A DNA stretch of 64,000 nucleotides from DASTFY01 sp963813375 (GCA_963813375.1 CAWEYT010000022.1:66871-130870), one strand, 5' to 3'. Positions 52,818-63,431 are shown, counted from the stretch's first letter. Translations and numbers: made by a program. Notes: generated by a model from the letters alone, not told the origin.

Positions 52818-53879
52818 GTGAGCTCCGCCCCTCCCGTCGCCGACGTCTGGCACCAGGTCGTCGGCCAGCCGGCCGCGGTGACGCTGCTCTCGGCAGCAGC
52901 GGCCGATCCTGTCCACGCCTATCTCTTCGTCGGCCCGTCCGGGTGCACGAAGTTCGAGGCCGCTCGGGCCTTCGCCGGCCTGGTGCTCGACCCTTCCGGC
53001 GATGCCAGCGGACGCGACGCCCGCCTGGCGCGCGCCGGCGAGCACCCCGACGTCCGAGAGGTGCTCCGGGTCGGCGCCGCCATCGACAAGGCACAGGCCG
53101 AGGAGGTCGTCCGACTCGCCGCGCTGTCGCCGGTGGAGGGCCGGCGCAAGGTGCTCATCCTGGACGAGTTCCATCTCCTGCGGCCCGAGGGTGCGGCGCG
53201 CCTCCTCAAGACCATCGAGGAGCCACCGCCGTCCACCGTCTTCGTCATCGTGGCCGATGACGTACCCCACGACCTGGTGACGATCGCCTCGCGCTGCGTC
53301 CGGGTCGACTTCCGGCCGCTGCCATCGGCGCTGATCGCCGAGGTCCTGGAGCAGGAGGGCGCCACACCCGAGACGGCGCTGGCCTCGGCCCGGGCGGCGG
53401 CGGGCAACCTCGACCGGGCCCGGCTCCTGGCCGACGATCCGGCCGTCGCCGCCCGGACGGAGGCCTTCGCCCGCCTGCCGTACCGGCTCGACGGCAGCGG
53501 CCACGCGGTGTGCCTGGCCGTGGACGAGGTGACCGGCCTGATCGACGCTGCCGCGGCCCCCCTCAAGGACCGCCAGGCCCGCGAGGCGGCCGACCTCCAG
53601 CGGGAGATGGAGGAGCTCGGCGAGCGGGGATCAGGCCAGAAGCGGTTGGAGGAGCGCCACAAGCGAGAGCTGCGACGGCATCGCGCCGACGAGCTCAAAG
53701 CCGGCTTGGCCACCGTGGCCGGGACCTACCGCGACGCGCTCGTCGCCGGTACCGCGCACCATCCGGACGCCGCCGTCGACGGCGTGCAGGAGCTCCACGG
53801 CGCCATCGAGGCGCTGGAGCGCAACCCGAACGAGCACCTGCTGCTCCAAGCCCTCTTCCTGCGCCTCCCCGGGCTCTGA
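52818..53879 (+). CDS. holB: DNA polymerase III delta' subunit
   Basis: Clamp-loader subunit of 353 residues, intact. VWHQVVGQPAAVTLLSAAAA is the opening, followed by HAYLFVGPSGCTKFEAARAF (a degenerate P-loop, usual for delta'), RKVLILDEFHLLRPEGAARL followed by LKTIEEPPPSTVFVIVADD, and IASRCVRVDFRPLPSALIAE. The C-terminal half contains the charged segment LGERGSGQKRLEERHKRELR. The classical zinc-binding cysteines are missing, as in many actinobacterial homologues. The GTG start 52818 gives the family N-terminus. The tmk-TAP-holB order and spacing support one housekeeping block. Confidence 0.87.
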   Translation: MSSAPPVADVWHQVVGQPAAVTLLSAAAADPVHAYLFVGPSGCTKFEAARAFAGLVLDPSGDASGRDARLARAGEHPDVREVLRVGAAIDKAQAEEVVRLAALSPVEGRRKVLILDEFHLLRPEGAARLLKTIEEPPPSTVFVIVADDVPHDLVTIASRCVRVDFRPLPSALIAEVLEQEGATPETALASARAAAGNLDRARLLADDPAVAARTEAFARLPYRLDGSGHAVCLAVDEVTGLIDAAAAPLKDRQAREAADLQREMEELGERGSGQKRLEERHKRELRRHRADELKAGLATVAGTYRDALVAGTAHHPDAAVDGVQELHGAIEALERNPNEHLLLQALFLRLPGL

Positions 53880-54019
53880 GGACCGCCCCGGTCGTTCCAT
53901 CGGCAACCGTGCACGTCTCGTTGCGGTTTTCGCAATGAGAGGTGCATACCTCCGGACCGTCGGGCCTGGAACCGCCCGTGGGGCGGCGGGGGTCGGCCGC
54001 TACAGTTCCAGGGCCGTTC

Positions 54020-54095
54020 GCCCAGATAGCTCAGCCGGCAGAGCAACGCACTCGTAATGCGTAGGTCGTGGGTTCGATTCCCACTCTGGGCTCCA
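54020..54095 (+). tRNA. tRNA-Thr (anticodon CGT)
   Basis: Cloverleaf GCCCAGA / TCTGGGC acceptor, discriminator T and encoded CCA (54093-54095). D-arm AGCTCAGCCGGCAGAGC, anticodon loop CTCGTAA, T-arm GTGGGTTCGATTCCCAC. It is the only gene between holB and the insertion element, whose outermost repeat begins 14 bases downstream. Confidence 0.94.
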
Positions 54096-54108
54096 CGAAA
54101 TGTGTTAC

Positions 54109-54195
54109 TTCGGCTGATGCCTGACGTTCGGGCTTCGGTTGATGGTTGACAGTGTTTCGGTTGATGCTTGACAGCTGTTTCGGTTGATGCTTGAC
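54109..54195 (+). repeat. Left terminal tandem repeats of the IS element
   Basis: Four copies of a 17-base motif: ttcggctgatgcctgac (54109-54125), ttcggttgatggttgac (54134-54150), ttcggttgatgcttgac (54156-54172) and the same again (54179-54195). They end 11 bases before the first ATG of the transposase. Such iterons are likely transposase-binding sites and may overlap its promoter. Confidence 0.8.
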
Positions 54196-54205
54196 ACTCG
54201 ATCCC

Positions 54206-55400
54206 ATGAGGGAGATGAGCGTGAGTGAGCAGCGTTATCAGGCGGTGTTGGCGGTGATCGCCGAGGGGTGACACGGTGACGGAGGTGGCGGCCCGGTTCG
54301 GGGTGTCGCGTCAGACGTTGCATGCGTGGTTGGCGAAGTATGAGGCCGGCGGGTTGGAGAATTTGGGTGATCGGTCGCATCGGCCGGTGTCGTGTCCGCA
54401 TCAGATGCCGGCGGCGGTGGAGGTGGTGTTGGCGGAGCTGCGTCGGGCGCATCCGTCGTGGGGTCCGCGACGGTTGGTGTTCGAGCTGGCCAAGCGTGGT
54501 GTGGAGCCGTTGCCGTCGGAGTCGGCGGTGTATCGGGCGTTGGTGCGGTTGAACTTGATCGATCCCGACGCGCGTCGGCCGCGGGACCGGAAGTGGAAGC
54601 GGTGGGAGCGTGGCCGGCCGATGGAGTTGTGGCAGATGGACGTGGTCGGCGGGTTCGTGCTGGCTGACGGCACGAAGGCCAAGGCGTTGACCGGGGTCGA
54701 TGATCACTCGCGGTTCTGTGTGTCGGCGTGGTTGATGCCGCGTGAGTCGTCGCGGCAGGTGTGTGACGGGTTGGCGGTGGCGATGCGCCGTTGGGGTGTG
54801 CCCGGGCGAGATCCTGACCGACAACGGCAAGGTGTTCACGGGCCGGTTCAACCAGCCGCCGGTGGAGGTGCTGTTCGATCGGATCTGTCGTGAGAACGGG
54901 ATCACGCACCGCTTGACTCAGCCCCGTTCGCCGACCACGACCGGCAAGATCGAGCGGTTCCATCGCAGTCTGCGCGCCGAGTTCCGCACCGACCGGGTGT
55001 TCGCGGATCTGGCTGCCGCGCAGGCCGAGCTCGACGAGTGGGTGGACGACTACAACACGAACCGACCGCACCAAGGGATCGGGATGGACCCACCGGCCCA
55101 GCGGTTCCAGCATGGCGAGCGGCAACGGTGACCCCGTTCGCCGTGGCGGACGCCGGCCGCGAGGTTCGCGGCGACGGTGTGTGGGTCGCTCGTCGAGCAA
55201 GCGCGGTCGGGGTCGTGTGCGTCAACTGGCAACAGGTCAGCCTCGGTGTCGCCGCGGCCGGCCAGAACATCGACGTGTGGGTCACCGACGACGTCCTGCA
55301 GTTCTTCGACGGCGACCAACTACTGCGCACCGAGCAACGCACCAACCACGGGCCAGTCCGCAAGAAACGGGCATCCGATCCCCACCGGACAGGCCGGCCA
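54206..55400 (+). pseudogene. IS481-family transposase (frameshifted)
   Basis: DDE transposase in several frames. The N-terminal MSVSEQRYQAVLAVIAEG is in frame 1, then TEVAARFGVSRQTLHAWLAK (helix-turn-helix) to WELWQMDVVGGFVLADGTKA-like MELWQMDVVGG (first D) and GVDDHSRFCVSAWLMPRESS in frame 2, then EILTDNGKVFTGRFNQPPVE (second D), TGKIERFHRSLRAEFRTDRV (E) and DDYNTNRPHQGIGMDPPAQR in frame 3. The C-terminal beta domain NWQQVSLGVAAAGQNIDVWV is in the next frame. Breaks near 54270, 54805 and 55110. All three catalytic acids are retained in sequence. Confidence 0.8.
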
Positions 55401-55415
55401 ATCCTAACCAACAGT

Positions 55416-55464
55416 GTCAACGATCAACCGAACGCTGATCCGTCAACCATCAACCGAAGCCCGA
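55416..55464 (-). repeat. Right terminal repeats of the IS element
   Basis: Two copies, in reverse orientation to the left set: gtcaacgatcaaccgaa (55416-55432) and gtcaaccatcaaccgaa (55442-55458), the outer one extending to match the left end over 23 bases. They mark the right boundary. Confidence 0.8.
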
Positions 55465-55570
55465 CATGGGCTCCGCTGTGATGTCAAGAATCATGCCGGA
55501 AAATCGCGCCATCCTCGACTAGGCCGGCTTGTCGCCGTTTCGGCGTGGTCGGCCGACAGGCGAATGTCAC

Positions 55571-56265
55571 CTACTGGCGCCTGGTTACGTCCCTAGCGGG
55601 CGACCCTACAACGGTCACACCGGCTTCGACGTCTCGGGTCACGACTGCGCCCGCTCCGACGGTCGCGCCATCGCCGACCGTGATTCCCTGAACGACAGCA
55701 GCGTTCGTTCCGATCAAGACCTGGGCGCCCAGATCGCAGTCGCCGCTTACAGCAGCGCCGGGCATCACCGAACAGAGATCGCCCAAGACCGTGTCATGCC
55801 CGATCGAGGCCTGGTGGCTCACAAGGCAATGTCGAACCGATGCGGGCGAGAGGGGAGACACATGCGCCAGCGAGCACCACGGTCCCGCCGGCGCCGAGTT
55901 CGACCCCGTGGCCTACGCTTGCTCCGGGATCGACGAGAGTGATCGGGCGTGCTCGGCCTGCGTCCACGGTGCTGAGGACAGCGGCCTTCACGTCGGCATT
56001 CCCACCCCAAGAACGAATCGGCCCGGTTCGAGACGACTGCCTGCAAGCCTGCCGAGGTACGGCCCACATCCCATGACCGCATTCGCCACGGGTTGGCTCA
56101 TCGTCGAGCATCCTGCGCTCGGCGGAGCAACCCGAGCCGCTCGATGACGTTCAGCACGTCGCTCGCATGCCCGCCTCCCCCCAGCAGCAATATCTGTTCC
56201 TCGCGGATCCCTCGGGCGCTGCGGCATCGTACGCGTGCACCCGAACAGACGGCTGATGGAGACAT
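55571..56265 (-). CDS. NeuD/PglD-like sugar acetyltransferase (multiply frameshifted)
   Basis: Hexapeptide-repeat acyltransferase. The N-terminal nucleotide-sugar-binding part is seen as EEQILLLGGGGHASDVLNVI, the middle as RPITLVDPGASVGHGVELGA followed by GGTVVLAGACVSPLARIGS, and the left-handed beta-helix HCLVSHQASIGHDTVLGDLC with DLGAQVLIGTNAAVVQGITV followed by GDGATVGAGAVV. HxxxxxH histidines around SHQASIGHD suit the PglD/NeuD catalytic base. Several frame changes. It begins 2 bases after the sugar transferase stop, so they form one operon and may act in series (PglD then PglC). Confidence 0.75.
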
Positions 56266-56267
56266 GT

Positions 56268-56875
56268 TCAGCGCTCGCCGCCGAATTCCGGCATCGTGGC
56301 GTGACCCTCGGCGTCTTACCCCGTCGCTCCGGATGACTACACCCGGCGTGCGCAGGAGAATCTTGATGTCGAGCCAGGTTGACGCGTGCGTCCCGTACCA
56401 CACGTCGAGAGCGAGCTCTGTCCGGCCAGAAGGAGCGCGTTTCGACCATGGATTTGAGCCCACCCGGTGATCCCAGGTTTGACGTCGAGCCGACGACGTT
56501 GCTTCGTCGCTGTAGCGCTCGACGTACTCGAGCGGAAGCGGCCGCGGTCCGGACGAGACTCATGTCCCCCTTCAGAACGGTCCAGAGCTGCGGCAGCTCG
56601 TCCAGGCTCAGCCGGCGCAGACGTGAGCCGAGAGGAGTGAGACGCTCGACATCCGGAAGCAGCGCGCCGTCGGTACGGGCGAGCGGTCATCGTCCGCAGT
56701 TTGAGGACCGTAATCGGCCGTCCGTGGAGGCCGGCGCCAAGCTCTGACGGTAGAAAGTCGGTCGTTCGTGCGTCCGCCAAGTCAGCAGCGCGGTAACGAG
56801 AAGGATCGGCGATGACACTACGAGCCCGACCGCTGCCCCAATGACGTCGATCGTCCGCTTCGCTACGCCTTGCAC
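56268..56875 (-). CDS. Initiating sugar phosphotransferase (PglC/WbaP type), multiply frameshifted
   Basis: Membrane phosphoglycosyl transferase that loads the first sugar-phosphate onto undecaprenyl phosphate. Pieces: KRTIDVIGAAVGLVVSSPIL followed by LVTALL (membrane helix), GRPITVLKLRTMTAR (K-x-R-T-M), LRRLSLDELPQLWTVLKGDM (D-E-L-P-Q motif), KPGITGWAQIHGRNAL, and WYGTHASTWLDIKILLRTPG. The end GHATMPEFGGER is in another frame and stops at 56268. At least five frame changes. All hallmark motifs of the bacterial sugar transferase family are retained. Start ATG 56875. Confidence 0.8.
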
Positions 56876-57134
56876 TTATGCAGTGAACTCCTCACGGGTA
56901 CAACGGAGGTTCTCGACGTGGGGCCCGATGCGGCATGCCGTGACTTGCCGACGACGAATCTAGCGACAAATCCGGCGTTTGAGTGTGCGGGGCCGAACAG
57001 CGCCGTGACGCCGACGGCTCGGGAGTTCGCCTCTGGGTGGACGCGATCGCGTTCAGGTGGCGCGGTCGCCTGCCTGGCACGACCCGCGGCACCCTCGTCG
57101 TCTCCATCCACGGCCACGAAGCAGAATGTGCTCC

Positions 57135-58288
57135 GTGAGGCAACAGGACGAGGACCGGATCGGTGCCCGTCCGCTGCACGTTGCGTGGCGGCAACTTGCC
57201 TCCGCCGTGGCGGGCAGTGCCGTCCTCACAAGCCTCGCAGCGATCTTCGCGGCTCGCGCGGCGCTCGGGCCGAGCCGGCGGGGCGAGATGGCCGTCATCA
57301 TCACCGCCTTGTCCCTCACCGCACTGGTCGGCACGCTCGGAGCGAATCTCGCCATCCGTGTGAAGGTCACGCCTCGGGGGATCCATCGCCACGGCCGGCT
57401 ATCTAAGCCTCGGCGCTTCGGCTTGTGGTGGCGACGGTTGGCGTCGCTATCGTGCCGATAGTTCTTCTTTCTCGCTTCGCTGATGTCGACCTTACAGCCG
57501 CACTGTGGGCTACCTTCGCGGCGTCCACAGGCTGTGTGCTCCTGGCTTCATTTCTTCGTGATCTCACGTTCAGCCATGGTCATACGCCCGTCATCGGGAT
57601 TTCGGCCTTAGCGGGATCACTGGCACAATTGTCCTTGGTCGTGGTCCTTTGGCAGCGCGGGTGTGATTCGATCGCGTGGTACATCGCGTCCGTTGGAGTC
57701 GGAGCGGCTGTCGAGGCGGGTTCGCTGATGTTCAGTCTCCATTCGCGCGGTCTATTGCCGCGGCCCGGCCTATCGGTCCGAGCGATTACGCATGCTGGTC
57801 AGGTTCGGACTAGGGGGTCTTGGATTTGCTTTCGCACTTCTTCTACTACAAAGATCGGATCGTTTGGCACTGGCACTTCTGATACCGAACAGCCAGCTCG
57901 GGGAGTACGCCTCCGCCGTGGCCTTGACCGAGTACGTGCTGATCGTTCCTCTCGCCGGCGCGCAGTTGCTGATCCGTGAAGTGAGACTGCACCCAGCGTG
58001 GCGGGCGAAGTACCGGTCGGTGATGAGCCACATCCTCGTTTGATGATCCTTGCGGCTGGCCTGTTAACAATATTTCGTCGACCGGCGGTCAGCCTGACAC
58101 TCGGCCCCGCTTACGCTGGGTCCCGCAGCTCTCCTGCCGGTGCTCAGCGTGGGTGCGATCTTTTTGGCCACGCCCTGATCGACGTCCATGTCTTGCTCGC
58201 CCTAGAGCGGCGACTCGCGGCAAGCGTGGCACTACTCGCAGGCGCAGCCGTCATGATCTGCTTGGACGTCGCGCTCGCCCATCGGTAG
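57135..58288 (+). CDS. Wzx-like polysaccharide flippase (multiply frameshifted)
   Basis: Polytopic membrane protein in the MATE/oligosaccharide flippase superfamily. From GTG 57135 the parts are WRQLASAVAGSAVLTSLAAI followed by FAARAALGPSRRGEMAVIIT, then ATVGVAIVPIVLLSRFADVD and LTAALWATFAASTGCVLLAS, IGISALAGSLAQLSLVVVLW, LVRFGLGGLGFAFALLLLQR followed by SDRLALALLIPNSQLGEYAS (characteristic of flippases), AVALTEYVLIVPLAGAQLL and finally LMILAAGLLTIFRRPAVSLT. At least three indels. The strand is opposite to the sugar transferase. It would move the lipid-linked repeat unit across the membrane. Confidence 0.75.
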
Positions 58289-58674
58289 GGGCCGCAGGTG
58301 CATCTAGTCGCGGCTACCTTGGCTACCCGCTTGCCGCTGCGTAGGCCACGCGAACCTGCGACGAGCTACGAGACCCGCCGTGCGAAGTGGCCATATCCTT
58401 CTGGGACCGTACGAATAGCGCCGCGCCGTGAAGGCGCGATTCTTGTGCCCCTAAGTAGTGGGCTGCTGTTGCGGAAGCGGACCACTATACCGCTCGCTCC
58501 ACCCTGGTCGGGAAGCGAGGCACCTCTATCTATCAGTCGGCTACCGCGGAGTTCTCCTCCGCTCGGAGGCTCCGCCTGGAAACGGAGTAGCCCTTACCGG
58601 CGTAGATCGCCTGACGTCGCGATGGCCGGGGCTGAATCTAAACCGTATCCTCATGACGCTGACACCTGACGTCG
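58289..58674. other. Stretch without a recognised gene
   Basis: Between the flippase and polymerase ends. A plus-strand frame at 58458-58697 reads LYRSLHPGREARHLYLSVGY and NGVALTGVDRLTSRWPGLNL followed by NRILMTLTPDVVKSF, which looks protein-coding but matches no family I know; with the local indel density it may be part of a larger broken gene. Confidence 0.35.
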
Positions 58675-60019
58675 TCAAATCCTTCCTTCCCTCCTGACCT
58701 GCGACCGATCCGCGATGCACGTTTTCGTTCGAAGAGGGGACGGCCGTGCTGGGCCTTGAGCGGACTTGATGGAGTCGTGCTTCAAGGCCCTAGCCTCTCG
58801 CCGAACGCCAAACATAAGCAGGGCGCACTGAACATAGAGACTCAATCTCGCCAAAGGATAGTCATTGGTCGAGAACGCCACCGTCAGCGTGACGAGACTG
58901 AGCAGCATCGTCGTGCAGACGGACTGTTGCCGTTGCCATCGACGAAGAGCCCAAGCCCCGCCGGTACCCATCACGAGACCGACGAGGCAAGTGCCAACGA
59001 TGCCCTCGAACGCCGACGCCGTACTGAGGAACGTCGCTGTGTTGAAGGGGTAGGGCGTGCTCCTGAAAGGCTGGATCTGATCCGCAGGGGGCACTCGAGT
59101 GATGGGTTGCACAAGTTGCGCGAGTGGTCTCACGAGTGCACTTGCGGGCAAGGGAGCCTCGCCCCTATTGAGGTCGACACCAAAGGTCATCCAGGGCCCG
59201 TAGGCATAGGCAGTCGGAAGCGCTAGCGTAGCGGGCAGGTTGCCTATCGGTTCCGTGCAAGTGCACTGTTCTCATAGGTCTTGCCGATCGATTCGCCGAG
59301 ATAGATGAACAGGAGCAAGCCCGCCGCTACGGCGCTGACGAGGATGGTCAGGCTCCCCTGGAGAACGTGCCAATGCGTCTGGCTTGAACGCGACTTCCCA
59401 TCGCAAGCGCAGTCCGACCATAGGAGCGCTCTCAGGAGATTCGTTCGCCCGGTGGTCAATGTGAGAGCGATCAGGGCAGCAATAGCGATGAGTCGATACC
59501 AGCGTCGAGCTTTTCGAGCATCGACCTGCCGTGCTAGGAGTAGCGCCAACGGTGGGAGCATTTCGAGGAAGTAGAAGAAATGGAAACCGAGTGGTGTCTG
59601 TCCGCTACCCAATTGCGTTCTGACGATAAGCAGGAAGTCTGCCAGTCGCAAAGGGTTCGCGACAGTACGTACGTCCCACAAATACACAATAAATAACGAA
59701 AACCCAAGCGTCGCCGTTACTCTATAATGCCGCGCGCGACGCTGAGATCGACTACCTGCCTGGATCGCGATGGCGCCGGAAACCCCAGGAACGGAAAGAC
59801 AAATGCAATCGTTCCAATCGATCAGAGTACGCGAATGCCTGACCCGGCGGCTCGTACATCTCCAAAGGATTCCACGACGCTAGGCCGAGGACAGCAGACC
59901 ACGACATGAGATACGCAGAGAGGGGATTGAGGATGGTCCGGGTGGGACCACCGAGCGCTACAGCTGCCCGCGAGGGAGAGCGTCACTCCGAGACACACCC
60001 AAATGATCAGTTCAAGCAT
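58675..60019 (-). CDS. Wzy-like O-antigen/oligosaccharide polymerase (multiply frameshifted)
   Basis: Hydrophobic protein read from ATG 60019 (LELIIWVCLGVTLSLAG), through TATLGFSLFIVYLWDVRTVA, PLGFHFFYFLEMLPPLALLL and RLIAIAALIALTLTTGRTNL, to GLLLFIYLGESIGKTY and TASAFEGIVGTCLVGLVMGT at the C-terminal end. The TTGRTN loop between helices and a helix-rich layout are usual for oligosaccharide repeat-unit polymerases. At least three indels. It is placed between flippase and glycosyltransferase genes, as expected for Wzy, though such polymerases have little sequence identity. Confidence 0.65.
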
Positions 60020-60171
60020 CTAGATCCAGTCCAGCGTCACGAGTCGGGGGACGGCGTTCGGGCGGCGCGGACGAGGAGAGATTGCCCTCGACACGCCGCC
60101 CCAAAAACCGCAGTTGGGTGGCTCCAACCGGGACCCACAATCCTGGCCTCGGACGGTACGAAAGGGGACCA

Positions 60172-61305
60172 TTAGATCGAGAGAGCCAGTGCTTGCTTCC
60201 AGGTCGATCCCCAACGAGCAAAGCTGTAACCCAGCTCGACGGCCATTCGCGCCACCCCCTCGCTCGCGTCGACGAGCGGGCGACTCATCGAGGATCGCCA
60301 GCATTGCGTCCGACCATTCTTCGAGGGCAGTCGGCGCGAGCCGTTGAACTGACAAGCACAGATGCATTCGCTCCGATCGGCGATCCGACGACGGGGAGTG
60401 CGGCTGCACCGTATTGCAGCAGTTTGTAGGCGCACTTGCCACGTGCCTGGGCGTCGTCGACGAGCGGACCGATTCCGACGTCGGCATCTGCGAGCGATGA
60501 GGCAAACGAAGACGGAGTCCATGTTACGCGGTCTGTCATGGCTTCGAGTGGCCCGAGTGAACGCCGACCCGCACTCACAACTCTGAGCCTCCCGCCTCGT
60601 AGGCGATGAACATTGATCAGTGCCGGAGTGATGGATTGAAGGTACCGCTCGGTGCTGGGTGAGCCGATCCAAACGAGAACCGGTTCGGGTGCACACTCGT
60701 AGCCCTTCAGCCGATGATACTCGGCCGGTTCAACACAACTAGGGATCATAACGACGTTACGGTTGTATTCCGCGGCTGCGTCGGCGAGAAAGGCGCTTCC
60801 GGCGATAACACAATCGGCGGAGGCGACAGCACGCCGCCACATCGCCGGCTGGGAGAAGATGCGGTGTACACCTCCCGGTATCGGACCAGAGCGCATCATC
60901 GAAGTCATAACGCCCCAGCCTGCTCGTCGCAGCAGACGTGACTCCAATCCTCCGCGGCTAAACGGACTCGCTTGTCGAGAGATGAGAGTCCGCGGCCTGA
61001 TCGCATGGCCGTGGACGCGGACTGTGGCCTCGACGATCGGCAGCATCGGCAACCGTGTCGCGGAGCCGTGATGAGAGGTTGGGTGTGCCGAGGTAGTCGG
61101 TGACGTCGGCGTTGAGTCCAAGATGGTGGATCCAGTCGGAAATCCTCACTCGTCGGCTCGCGCCGGCGTTGCCGTAGCGCATATGCGACGAGAGCAGGTT
61201 CCGCCGACGGACGCGCAGGGGTTTCGGTCTCACCCCGAGCAGGGTCCGTGCTTCGAGCGCGACCGGACCCGAGGGTGAACGCGTCAGTCGGCGGGCGGCA
61301 GACAT
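60172..61305 (-). CDS. Glycosyltransferase, GT-B type (frameshifted)
   Basis: Glycosyltransferase with N-terminal SHMRYGNAGASRRVRISDWI and LNADVTDYLGTPNLSSRLRD in one frame, LPMLPIVEATVRVHGHAI and IPGGVHRIFSQPAMWRRAVA followed by SADCVIAGSAFLADAA in another, then PEPVLVWIGSPSTERYLQSI, WTPSSFASSLADADVGIGPL followed by VDDAQARGKCAYKLLQYGAA (donor-site GKCAYKLLQY motif). The C-terminus is AVELGYSFARWGSTWKQALA. Start ATG 61305. The central 60285-61100 frame is mostly intact. The GKxxxKLLQYxAxxxP motif is common in GT4-like capsule glycosyltransferases. Confidence 0.78.
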
Positions 61306-61360
61306 CGATCGTGAGCCTAAACGTCGAGGACGGGCTGGGTCGTCGCTATGGTCGATCGCA

Positions 61361-62304
61361 ATGCGGACTGTTGTCACCGGAGGAGCCGGGTTCATCGGCT
61401 CGCATGTTCTCCGAAGCCTTGCTCATGGTGACGCGCTGGTCTGCCTCGACGATCTTTCGTCAGGCGATCTCCGCAACATCGACGGACTGGACGTCACCGT
61501 CGTCGACGGCTCGCTCCTGGACAGCGAGTTGCTAGACCGGGCGTGTCGTGGAGCTCGTGTGATCATCCATCTGGCGGCACGGTCATCGGTCCCTCGGTCG
61601 CTCGCGGATCCGGAGGCGAACCACGAAGCCAACGCCACGGGAACCATTCGAGTGCTTGAGGCGGCGCGCCGGCTCGACGATCCGCTAGTCATCGTAGCGT
61701 CGTCCTCCTCGGTGTACGGGGCCAACCCGACGCGGCTGAAACACGAGGGCTTGCCAGTGATGCCGCTGAGTCCTTACGCAGTAAGCAAGCTGGCGACCGA
61801 ACAGTACGCGTTGGCCTGGCAGCATAGCTATGGCATGCGCACACTTGCTCTTCGGCTATTCAATGTGTTCGGGCCACGCCAGCGCCCCGATCACGCGTAC
61901 GCCGCTGCGATCCCGAGCTTTGTCGCCGCGGCACTACGCGGCAAAGCGCTCACGGTGTACGGCGACGGCACCCAGACCCGTGACTTCACGTTCGGTCTAC
62001 GGTCGCCGAGATCATCGCTCGGGCTGCGGCGGAGGGCGTCAGGCACGATCGCCCGGTCAACTTGGCCTTCGGTACGCGCACCAGCCTGCTAGAGATCATT
62101 GCGATGCTGGAGTACATCCTCGGTCGCCCGCTCAAACGCAACCACCTGGAACCCTGACCCGGGGACGTACCGCACAGCCAGGCCGACAACACCGTTCTCC
62201 GCGGGCTGTTTCCTGACGTGAAGCCGGTTCTCTCGAACGGGGTTACGCGAGACTCTAGAGTGGATGGACGATTACCTCGCGGTCGTGCAAGCCAGTCCCG
62301 ATAA
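61361..62304 (+). CDS. NAD-dependent sugar-nucleotide epimerase/dehydratase (frameshifted)
   Basis: Extended short-chain dehydrogenase. MRTVVTGGAGFIGSHVLRSL (NAD-binding GGAGFIG), LVCLDDLSSGD, VIIHLAARSSVPRSLADPEA, VASSSSVYGAN and LSPYAVSKLATEQYALAWQH (Y-x3-K catalytic) and LALRLFNVFGPRQRPDHAYA are in one frame, and the C-terminal AAEGVRHDRPVNLAFGTRTS followed by LLEIIAMLEYILGRP and the DVPHSQADNTVLRGLFPDVK segment follow in others. A -10-like TATGGT (61347-61352) precedes ATG 61361 closely. Likely a UDP- or dTDP-sugar 4-epimerase or 4,6-dehydratase-type enzyme; which one is unclear. Confidence 0.82.
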
Positions 62305-63431
62305 CGCAAAGGCGAGGTCATCCCACATCCGAGCGCTGGTCGAACTGTTCGCGGACCCAGCTGCGGCCTGCGACGCCCATCGATGTTCGACGCTCCGGGT
62401 CGTCGAGCAACCGCTCTAGCTTCGCGCCCGAGACGTAAAGTCGCCGACCTCAACCAAACACCCGTCTTACCGGACGCACCGCATCGACTGTCCCCGTAGC
62501 CGATAAGCCGACGACAGGGGTGCCGCAGAGCTGCGCCTCAAGCGGCGCGGCGGCAACCCCTCTCGGTAGGACGGGAAGACGAGAACGTCCATCGCGCGGT
62601 AGGCAATACCAGGCCGCTCAGCCATGGCACGAGGACGAAGCGTGGATCCCGCTCGATAGCCGAGCGTGTCGAGTGGGTCGACAGGGTCGCCGTCCTCGAA
62701 CTCGCCGACCAACAGCACGTGCAGCCCGGTCGGTGATCGAGCGACTGGCGACGGCTCGAAGGAGGTCGCCAATTCCCTTGTCGCGCAGTGAATCGGCCAA
62801 CGAATCCAACGACTCCGCACGTCGAGGGGAGACCAAGCGTTCGACGGGCCGGTTCGACCGTCCGGCAGCTCGCCGAAGCGGGGAGAGCGATGCCGTTGCC
62901 CGACAGTCCACACCTCGCCCTACCCTTTCGTACCACCTCTCCCGCTCCGCCGCCACCTCAGACTCGGGCTCTACGAACAGCACGTGCGGTTGCACAGGCC
63001 GTCGCCAGCCGATCCAGCCCCCGAAACACACGGCGCCGCCAGCCCTTCTCCGTCTCGAACGGAGCCCGTGAACGACGTAAGACACGGATCGGGCACACTG
63101 AGACAGGCGCGGCCGCGACCATCCCAACTAGACCAGCCTTCGGTGTCGACGCGTCGAGATCGACGGTCGTGCTCGACTGAATCAGTTGGCGTGTGCGACG
63201 AAGTGCACCGACGTCAGCGGGCTGGTGAGGGCTCGACGTAATCAACGGCACGTCGACAACGTGGACTCCCTTGTCGGCAGAGCTTGAAGACACGTCACGC
63301 GCCAGTCTCGAGGCGGGTGCCGAATCGACTACGTCGAATCCATGAGCGTTTGAAGCAGCCCAACTGCCCGCGGACGAGCAGGCCGCCGACTTGGTTCGAT
63401 TAACGAGGTATAGCACTCGGGGTCGGGCCAT
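62272..63431 (-). CDS. Glycosyltransferase family 4 (multiply frameshifted)
   Basis: Starts ATG 63431: RPRVLYLVNRTKSA, AHGFDVVDSAPASRLARDVS, DASTPKAGLVGMVAA and EKGWRRRVFRGLDRLATACA. Later parts in other frames are TCGVVGFVGRFTA, LHVLLVGEFEDGDPVDPLDT, AYRAMDVLVFPSYREGLPP (E motif), VVGLSATGTVDAV and RLLDDPERRTSMGVAGRSWV followed by REQF. A TAA at 62272 ends the last frame after YRDWLARPRG. This is the GT4 group common in EPS loci (DASTPKAGL ... FPSYREGLP). At least six indels. It converges with the epimerase gene at about 62272-62304. Confidence 0.78.

Larger units (their letters stand above)
54109..55464 (+). mobile_element. IS481-family insertion element (degenerate)
   Basis: A transposase remnant is bordered by near-perfect inverted 23-base ends at 54128-54150 and 55442-55464. 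Copies of the motif ttcggttgatgcttgac recur at both ends, four at the left and two at the right, at 22-26 base spacing. No target-site duplication is clear. The whole element is non-functional as read because the transposase changes frame three times, though sequencing error could explain this. Confidence 0.75.

Noticed and set aside
54087..55474. Shared TGGGCTCC at the tRNA-Thr 3' end and after the IS as an attachment-site duplication
   Set aside because: Eight bases only, with no integrase between; chance is likely.
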